A DNA stretch of 64,000 nucleotides. Source: Actinomadura barringtoniae (GTDB lineage Bacteria > Actinomycetota > Actinomycetes > Streptosporangiales > Streptosporangiaceae). The position numbers were made by a program, and so were the translations under genes. The DNA lies in assembly GCF_017573505.1 (NCBI RefSeq), contig NZ_JAGEOJ010000002.1:186001-250000 (forward strand). The letters are read 5' to 3'. The notes under the pieces are model-generated. The model was not told where the DNA came from and made no database searches. It was given only the letters and a program-made list of their open reading frames with translations. Below, one piece after another: positions 58,370 through 64,000 of this stretch (position 1 is the stretch's first letter; the number at the start of each line of letters is the position of its first letter).

Positions 58370-59629
58370 TTGCGGGGACCGGGCGACCAGCGCCGGCGGG
58401 GGCGTGGCTCCGGGCGAGAGGCGCAGGCGGCGGACGCCGCGGTCGAGGCCAGGGAGGCCGCCGCGGCCGCGTTCTATGACATGGACCAGGCGCAGAAGTA
58501 CCTGGCGGGCCGTGTCACGGTCTTCAGCGACCTCGACCAGGCCGCGGGCGCGACCGCGCAGCGCGAGTTCGCCGGGCTGAGCGACGCCGCCGACGCCGCC
58601 TCGGTCGCCTACATCGGCGTGATGGACGCCCACGACGTGGCCGACCCCGGCCGTTCGGTCGCCGAGTACGACTCGGCCAGGCGCGCGTTCCTGGCGGTGT
58701 CCGAACGCCTCCGCAAGATCAACCACGACCTGAACGGCTTCGCCGAGCGGCTCGCGCCCACGATGGCCCGGCTGGAGGCCGCGCTCGACCAGCTGCCGCC
58801 CCGCCTGACCGCCGCCCGCGACGCGGTCGCGGCGGCCGACGCGGCGATCGGCGCGGCCCGGCAGGCGGGGATGGACGCCTCCGACCCCGAGGCCGAGCTG
58901 GCGCAGGCCAAGGAGGCGCTGGCGACGCTGAGCTCGCAGGGGCTCGGCGGACTCGGGCTGTCGGGGGCGATCGACAAGGCCGAGGAGGTCGCCCGGATCG
59001 CCGAGAGCGCCCGGGAGGCCGCCGAGGAGCTGCCCAAGCTGGGCGAGAAGGTCCGCAACTCCCTGGCCTCGGTCCGTACCCGCGTGGACATCGTCGCGGG
59101 CCGCGTGGGACCGGTCCGGGAGGCGATGACCACGCTGCTGCGCGGCTACTCGCAGGCCTGCTGGCAGGACCTCAAGGGTGCGCCCGAGTCGATCGAGTCG
59201 GGCGTGACGCGCGCCCGCGAGCGGCTGAACGAGGCCAGCACGCTGCTCGGCCGCAACGAGTGGAAGCAGGCGCAGACCGCGCTCACCGCCGCCCGTACCG
59301 AGCTGAACTCCGCCGACCGGCGTGCCGGGCAGGTGACCGGCCGGGTGACCGAGCTGGCCGCGGTCGCCGCCGACCCGTCCGCGCCCGCCGAGGCCGTGCG
59401 CTTCGCCGTACGGGACGCGCAGAAGCTGGCGATGGCGCAGCCGGGCGGCGCGGCGCCGCAGCACGCGCGGGCGCTGGACTCCCTCGTCGAACGGCTGGAA
59501 CGGGCGCCGCAGCGGCTGAGCGGCGCGCACCCCGACTACTGGGCCTACCTCCAGGAGCTGGAGTCGATCAAGACCGCCGCCGGCGACGTCGTCACGCGCA
59601 TCCGCGCCGAGCGGGCCGCCGGCCACTAG
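58370..59629 (+). CDS. Ter-linked coiled-coil protein
   Basis: The protein has 419 residues. TTG 58370 is the start: GGGGAGG lies 5 bases upstream and no better codon follows. After a short basic N-terminus the protein is almost wholly alpha-helical, Ala/Glu/Arg-rich coiled coil ([60 protein letters not shown]). No enzyme motif is seen. Proteins of this type sit next to terD/DUF475 genes in actinomycetes and may scaffold the complex. It is divergent from the Ter operon. Confidence 0.8.
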   Translation: MRGPGDQRRRGRGSGREAQAADAAVEAREAAAAAFYDMDQAQKYLAGRVTVFSDLDQAAGATAQREFAGLSDAADAASVAYIGVMDAHDVADPGRSVAEYDSARRAFLAVSERLRKINHDLNGFAERLAPTMARLEAALDQLPPRLTAARDAVAAADAAIGAARQAGMDASDPEAELAQAKEALATLSSQGLGGLGLSGAIDKAEEVARIAESAREAAEELPKLGEKVRNSLASVRTRVDIVAGRVGPVREAMTTLLRGYSQACWQDLKGAPESIESGVTRARERLNEASTLLGRNEWKQAQTALTAARTELNSADRRAGQVTGRVTELAAVAADPSAPAEAVRFAVRDAQKLAMAQPGGAAPQHARALDSLVERLERAPQRLSGAHPDYWAYLQELESIKTAAGDVVTRIRAERAAGH

Positions 59630-59646
59630 CCGGGCGGCCGTGTAGG

Positions 59647-60954
59647 TCACGCGAAGAGGGTGTCGCCCCAGTAGCCGCCCTCACGCACCCCCGGGGGGCA
59701 CGCGTAGACGCCCGAGCCGACGTGCTGGATGTACTCGTTCAGCGCGTCGGACGACAGGTTGGTCTGGATCGGGATGAACCCGGTCCGCGGGTCGCGCTGA
59801 TAGGCGATGAAGAACAGCCCCGCCTCCAGGCGGCCGAGCCCGTCCGTTCCGTCGGTGAACGAGTAGCCGCGCCGCAGGATCCGCGAGCCCTTGTTGGAGT
59901 CGGGGTGGGCCAGCCGTACGTGCGCGTCGGGCTTCATGTTGGCCAGAACGGGCTTGTCGCGTTCACGCTTGAGGCCCTTGGGAGCGCCCTCGCCCTTGTC
60001 GCGGCCGAAGATGTCCTCCTGCTCGCGCAGCGACGTACGGTCCCAGGTCTCGATGTGCATGCGGATGCGCCGGGCCACCATGTACGAGCCGCCCGCCATC
60101 CAGTCGGCGCCCTCGCCCTTGCCCGCCCAGACGTGCTTGTTGAGCAGGGCGGCCTCGGTGCCCGCGATGTTCTCCGTACCGTCCTTGAAGCCCATGAGGT
60201 TGCGCGGGGTCTGCGCGTCGGGCGTGGTGGAGGAGGTCTTGCCGAAGCCCAGCTGCGACCAGCGGACCGCGACGACCCCGAACCCGATGCGGGCCAGGTT
60301 GCGGATCGCGTGCACGGCCACCTGCGGGTCGTCGGCGCAGGCCTGAACGGCGATGTCGCCGCCGCTGCGGTCGGCGTCGAGGTTGTCGCCCGGGAAATGC
60401 GGCAGGTCGACCAGGGCGGTCGGCCGCTTGCCCTTGATCCCGAAGCGGTCCTTGCCGTCCTTCTCGAACAGGCTCGGCCCGAAGCCGATCGTCAGCGTGA
60501 GCCGCGAGGCGGGCAGGCCGAGCGCCTCGCCGGTGTCGTCCGGCGGCGCGACCGCGACCGCGGGGACCGCCCCCTCGCCGACCGCGTGCCCCTGGCACAT
60601 GGCGGCCGCGGCGGCGGTCCAGTCCTTCAGCATCTTGACCAGCTTGGCGCGGTCGTTCGTGGTGACGTCGAACGTGGCGAAGTGCAGCCGGTCCTGAACG
60701 GGAGTCGCGATCCCGGCCTGGTTGGCGCCGTGGAAGGTGATCGCGCTCGCCTCGGAGGACTTCTCCCCCGTCTCGGCCGACGCCACCCGGTCCAGGCCCG
60801 CACCGGCGGCGGCCCCGACCAGCAGGCTCGCCCCGGAGAAGCCGAGCATCCGGCGCCGCGACAGCCTGCCGCCGTTCCTCTCGGCGGCCGCCGTCTTCTC
60901 GGCGGCTGCCGCCTTCTCCGTGGCGTCTGAGCTGCTCTTCTCGCGATCGGTCAC
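59647..60954 (-). CDS. efeB: EfeB: Tat-exported DyP-type haem peroxidase
   Basis: The protein has 435 residues. The Tat signal is [22 protein letters not shown] (twin Arg at 32-36). The DyP motif GFKDG is at about 254-258 in [12 protein letters not shown], and a further block carries the haem-side His (RMHIETWDR) and Arg ([11 protein letters not shown]). EfeB acts outside the membrane in ferrous iron uptake, in concert with EfeO and EfeU. ATG 60954 overlaps the efeO stop (ATGA). Confidence 0.93.
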   Translation of the reverse strand: MTDREKSSSDATEKAAAAEKTAAAERNGGRLSRRRMLGFSGASLLVGAAAGAGLDRVASAETGEKSSEASAITFHGANQAGIATPVQDRLHFATFDVTTNDRAKLVKMLKDWTAAAAAMCQGHAVGEGAVPAVAVAPPDDTGEALGLPASRLTLTIGFGPSLFEKDGKDRFGIKGKRPTALVDLPHFPGDNLDADRSGGDIAVQACADDPQVAVHAIRNLARIGFGVVAVRWSQLGFGKTSSTTPDAQTPRNLMGFKDGTENIAGTEAALLNKHVWAGKGEGADWMAGGSYMVARRIRMHIETWDRTSLREQEDIFGRDKGEGAPKGLKRERDKPVLANMKPDAHVRLAHPDSNKGSRILRRGYSFTDGTDGLGRLEAGLFFIAYQRDPRTGFIPIQTNLSSDALNEYIQHVGSGVYACPPGVREGGYWGDTLFA

Positions 60955-62084
60955 TTGGCCACCACTCCCCCAAGCTTGGACAGCGGCTCGCCCAGCGCGT
61001 TCACGGCGTCGGCGAGTTCCTTGCGGTCGGCCTTACCGACCTTGTCATACGAGACGTAGGTGTCGCCCTTCTCGTGCTTCTTCAGCAGGGTCTGGACGGC
61101 GGCGAAGTTGTCGTCCAGCTCCTTGGCCAGGGCGGCGTCCTTCTCCTGAACGACCGGCTTCAGCAGCGTGTAGACCTTCTCGGCGCCGTCCACGTTGGCC
61201 TTGAAGTCGACCAGGTCGGTGTGGCTGAACGCCTCCTCCTCGCCGGTGACCTTGCCGGTCGCGACCTCGTCGAGGAGCTCCTTGGCGCCGCCCGCCATGT
61301 CGTTCACCGGGTCCAGCGTCAGACCGGGCAGGCGCGACTTCAGGGTCTCCAGATTCGCCATGAGCTCGTCGGCGATCTTGTCGTTGCCCTTGGCCTTGCC
61401 GTCCTTCCAGAGCTGCTTCTCCAGGTAGTGCCAGCCGCCCCAGGCCGCCTTCTCGTCGGGCTTCAGGTCGGCCTCGCGGGCGTCGACCTTCGGGTCGATG
61501 TCGCCGAACTTCTCCGCGACCGGCTCGATGGTCTCCCAGCCGACGCGGGACGGGGCGTACAGCTCCTTGGCCTTGGCGACGTCGCCCGCCTTCACGGCGG
61601 CCACGAACTCGCCGGTCTTGGCGAGGGTGTCATCGACCTTCACGGTGACGTAGGCCTTGTAGTCGGTGGCGGCCTGGGCGAGGCGAGGGTCGGTGCCGGT
61701 CGCCGCGCCGGTGCCGCTGACGGTGAGGTCCTGGGTCGGGCCCTTGCCGGTCTGCCCGGCGCTGCACAGCGCCTTGTAGGCGCCGGCGGGCAGGTTCACG
61801 ACGAAGTCGACGGTCGTGCCGGGGCCGATGTTCTCCCGCTCGGACAGGATCTTGCCGTCGGACTTCAGGATCTCGAACTCGTTGGGCTTGCCGCCCTTGT
61901 TGGTGACCTTGAAGGTGGTCTTGCCCGCGGGCAGGTCCTTCTTGGCGACCTCGCACTTGTCGTCGGACGCGGTGACCTTGACGGCGCCGCTCGCGTCCGC
62001 CTTGTCGTCACCGCCGCATCCCGCGAGGACGGACAGGGACAGGGCGGTGACGCCCGCGAAGGCGAGAACGTGGGCAGGACGCAT
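60951..62084 (-). CDS. efeO: EfeO: iron-uptake lipoprotein (cupredoxin + M75 domain)
   Basis: The protein has 377 residues with lipobox LAGC (Cys23). The N-terminal cupredoxin-like domain runs to about 125 (KTTFKVTNKGGKPNEFEILKSDGKI, YKALCSAGQTG). The C-terminal imelysin/M75 domain contains the HxxE metal motif in WHYLEKQLW near 218. EfeO binds iron and passes it to the EfeU permease. Here no efeU gene is adjacent; the gene opens the operon directly behind tandem iron boxes. Confidence 0.93.
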   Translation of the reverse strand: MRPAHVLAFAGVTALSLSVLAGCGGDDKADASGAVKVTASDDKCEVAKKDLPAGKTTFKVTNKGGKPNEFEILKSDGKILSERENIGPGTTVDFVVNLPAGAYKALCSAGQTGKGPTQDLTVSGTGAATGTDPRLAQAATDYKAYVTVKVDDTLAKTGEFVAAVKAGDVAKAKELYAPSRVGWETIEPVAEKFGDIDPKVDAREADLKPDEKAAWGGWHYLEKQLWKDGKAKGNDKIADELMANLETLKSRLPGLTLDPVNDMAGGAKELLDEVATGKVTGEEEAFSHTDLVDFKANVDGAEKVYTLLKPVVQEKDAALAKELDDNFAAVQTLLKKHEKGDTYVSYDKVGKADRKELADAVNALGEPLSKLGGVVAK

Positions 62085-62110
62085 CGAGGTCTCCAGGACA
62101 TGACATGTGG

Positions 62111-62139
62111 TTAGGCTCGCCTAAATTAGCTAAAGCTAA
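62111..62139 (-). promoter_or_regulatory. Tandem iron boxes ahead of efeOB
   Basis: TTAGGC-TC-GCCTAA (62111-62124) and TTAGCT-AA-AGCTAA (62126-62139) are two palindromes of the same geometry, 15 bp apart, related to the DtxR/IdeR/DmdR box. They lie 27-55 bp ahead of the efeO start, over the likely promoter. Confidence 0.75.
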
Positions 62140-62249
62140 CCTCAGCACGTCAAGTCGGACAATGCCCCGTCGGCCAGTGAGTCCTGCCACTCCCGCGTTT
62201 CCGCAGCTCAGGCCTTGATCCTCAGCGCCCCACCTCGATAACGAACCGG

Positions 62250-62708
62250 TCACCGAGGGCGGTCGTTGACCCCTATGGTCATGTTGCGCGCCGCCATCGG
62301 CGCGCCGCCCGGGGCACCCTGCGGGTCGCCGTACGCCTGCCCGGCCACCGGCTGCTGCTGCGGCATCGTCGCCGAGTGCCCCTGCTGCACGCGCGCCGCC
62401 TCGGCCCAGACGGCCGTCCCGTACGCGCACACCTCATTGCCCCCACCGCCCAGCGTCGCGGTGTCGAAGGTCATGCCCACGACCGCGTTCGCGCCCTTGC
62501 GCCGCGCCTCCTCCGCGAGGCGTTCCACCGCCTCGCGCCGGGTCGCCGCCAGGCCGACGCCGACCTGCTCGCCCGTCACCCGGAACGTGGAGCTGGACTG
62601 CCCGTGCGGCGCGTGCGCCTGATCCGTCTGGACGGCCACCCCCAGGACCTCACCGAGCACGCTGCGGATCTCGTACCCGGCCAGGCCGTCAGTCGTCACG
62701 ATCAGCAT
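62250..62708 (-). CDS. YbjQ/UPF0145-family protein
   Basis: The protein has 152 residues. The N-terminal 105 residues have the YbjQ fold (MLIVTTDGLAGYEIRSVLGEVLGVAV, EAVERLAEEARRKGANAVVGMTFDTATLG, EVCAYGTAVWAEA), a pentameric heavy-metal-binding-like family of unknown function. The rest is a disordered Gln/Pro/Gly tail. It stands alone between the iron locus and the next small gene. Confidence 0.85.
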   Translation of the reverse strand: MLIVTTDGLAGYEIRSVLGEVLGVAVQTDQAHAPHGQSSSTFRVTGEQVGVGLAATRREAVERLAEEARRKGANAVVGMTFDTATLGGGGNEVCAYGTAVWAEAARVQQGHSATMPQQQPVAGQAYGDPQGAPGGAPMAARNMTIGVNDRPR

Positions 62709-62745
62709 GTCCCCAAGGTAATGGAACGACGCCGGAAATGTGACC

Positions 62746-63108
62746 TCATGTTCCTTCCGGGACCTCTTCGACCGCGCTCACGCCCGATCCGTCCTTCGAC
62801 TCCCACTCCCAGGACTCCTCGAAGCGCAGCCGCCCGTCCGGCAACACCACGATCGCGGAGACACAGTGACCGTTAGAGGTCTCCCCGTCCACGTTCAACT
62901 GGCTGTACCGAAAGTCGAGGACGTCCCCCCGGCGCGTCCCGACCAGATGCCCACGCCGGATCTTGCCGCCCGCGTACTCGGCCCAGATCTCCCCGTCCGC
63001 CTCGTGATAAGCGAAGAGCGTCTCCGGAACGATCTCACCCCCGGCCACGTCCGCGACCGCCCGAAACCGCCGCCCGTCGACCGAAGGCGCCACCTGTTCT
63101 CCCTGCAT
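62746..63108 (-). CDS. Small beta-barrel protein (N-acetylglutamate synthase-like by old annotation)
   Basis: The protein has 120 residues. GEIVPETLFAYHEADGEIWAEYAGGKIRRGHLVGTRRGDVLDFRYSQLN and FEESWEWESKDGSG match the small family often labelled 'n-acetylglutamate synthase', a name without experimental basis. It is a probable lipocalin-like beta barrel. Function unknown. Confidence 0.75.
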   Translation of the reverse strand: MQGEQVAPSVDGRRFRAVADVAGGEIVPETLFAYHEADGEIWAEYAGGKIRRGHLVGTRRGDVLDFRYSQLNVDGETSNGHCVSAIVVLPDGRLRFEESWEWESKDGSGVSAVEEVPEGT

Positions 63109-63175
63109 GGCCGCAGCCTAGGGTCAACGGCCCAGAGCGGCCGGAGCGGGGTGGCGTCACGTAGCGTTGGAGCAC

Positions 63176-64000
63176 ATGAAGGTCACAGTCGTCGTCGCCT
63201 CCCGCCCGAACCGCCCGCCCGACGAAGATCTGCTCACCGCGTCCGCCGCCGACCGCCACGGCTATCCGGAGGTGTGGGTCGGCGAGGGCTTCGTGTGGGA
63301 CTCGTTCGCGCTCGCCACCGCGATCGGCCTGGCCACCGACCGGGTCGACCTCACCATCGGGCCGATCCCCGTGACCGTACGGGATCCCACCTCGATCGCC
63401 CGCGCCGCCGCCTCGACCGAGGCTCTGGTACGCCGGCCGGTGAACGTGGCGCTCGGCAGCTCGTCGATCCGGGTCGTCGAACGCATGCACGGCCGGTCCC
63501 GTTCGCGGCCGATCACCGCGCTGGGCGAGAGCGCCCAGGTCCTGCGGCGCCTGTTCGCCGGAGAGGTCGCCGACTTCCAGGGCGAGGTGCTGTCCTCGCA
63601 CGACTACAAGCTGCGGATGACCCCGCCGTCGGGCGACATCACGCTCGCCGCGTTCGGCGACCGCGCCATCAAGACGGCCGCGCGGTACGCCGACCGGATG
63701 GTCCTCGACCTGGTCTCGCCCGAGCTGGCCGCCAGGTTCCGCGCCAAGCTGGACACCGCCGCGCGCGAGGTGGGCCGCCCGGCGCCCCGCCTGGCCGCGT
63801 GGATCCCGGCCGCCGTCGACCCGAACCCCGCCTCGTACGCCCAGATCATGTGGAGCTTGGTCGGCTACCTGGAGGTCGCGGGGTACGGCGAGATGTTCAC
63901 CGAGGCCGGCTTCGGCAAGGCCGTGGAACTCGCCGCGTCGGGCGCCCCGCAGGACGAGCTCCTGTCGGCGCTGCCACTCGACGCGGCGAGCAAGGTCGGC
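63176..64000 (+). CDS. LLM-class F420-type oxidoreductase, truncated by window edge
   Basis: The frame runs from ATG 63176 to the window end, 275 codons visible. VVVASRPNRPPDEDLLTASAADRHGYPEVWVGEGFVWDSFALATAIGLATDRVDL is the luciferase-like entry; SIARAAASTEALVRRPVNVALGSSS is the second block. F420 as cofactor is inferred. The family is usually 280-330 residues, so only the C-terminal end is missing. Confidence 0.88.
   Translation, partial: MKVTVVVASRPNRPPDEDLLTASAADRHGYPEVWVGEGFVWDSFALATAIGLATDRVDLTIGPIPVTVRDPTSIARAAASTEALVRRPVNVALGSSSIRVVERMHGRSRSRPITALGESAQVLRRLFAGEVADFQGEVLSSHDYKLRMTPPSGDITLAAFGDRAIKTAARYADRMVLDLVSPELAARFRAKLDTAAREVGRPAPRLAAWIPAAVDPNPASYAQIMWSLVGYLEVAGYGEMFTEAGFGKAVELAASGAPQDELLSALPLDAASKVG

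Overview
The window is high-GC actinomycete DNA, mostly of ordinary chromosomal character. TerD/StiP-type stress genes, WS/DGAT acyltransferases, an LprG-P55 lipid export pair, IdeR/DmdR-like iron boxes, F420-type oxidoreductases and DUF5999 all point to Actinomycetia, plausibly Streptosporangiales/Thermomonosporaceae. The genus is an inference only.

Layout. 1-12.6 kb looks like an accessory island ending at a tRNA with a CAT anticodon. It holds a giant secreted RHS/YD-repeat protein that runs off the left edge, its LamG-domain partner, a secreted glycerophosphodiester phosphodiesterase, about 1.1 kb without a gene, two overlapping small membrane proteins, and a tyrosine integrase interrupted by two in-frame stop codons. 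12.9-20.3 kb is a neutral-lipid locus: LprG lipoprotein, P55-type exporter, HSL-family lipase, two WS/DGAT enzymes and an Rv1733c-family membrane protein. 20.5-25.7 kb holds a Baeyer-Villiger-type monooxygenase, a nadR-pnuC salvage pair and a MarR-controlled MFS exporter, followed by a PQQ-propeller gene fragment. 25.9-30.8 kb is an iron-siderophore uptake locus built around one iron box.

31-36 kb holds a TauD-type dioxygenase and a large LuxR-family ATPase regulator flanked by a DUF5999 gene and a SnoaL-like gene that share a strikingly similar promoter. 36-39.2 kb is an Asp23/AmaP envelope-stress cluster. 39.3-45.7 kb holds a LysR/SDR divergent pair, a small ABC transporter and a second large LuxR-family regulator. 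45.8-47.2 kb is a relic of an element integrated at tRNA-Asn, flanked by direct repeats. 47.3-50.3 kb holds a YtxH-like protein, a GH63-like glycosidase and an F420-type oxidoreductase. 50.3-59.6 kb is a complete Ter stress island (three TerD, DUF475/TerC, aldolase, PRTase, StiP, HAD) with a divergent coiled-coil protein. 59.6-64 kb is efeOB behind tandem iron boxes but without efeU, then YbjQ and other small proteins and a truncated luciferase-like oxidoreductase.

A recurrent oddity is that at least eight genes end in short tandem duplications (17-24 bp units) that span or abut their stop codon.
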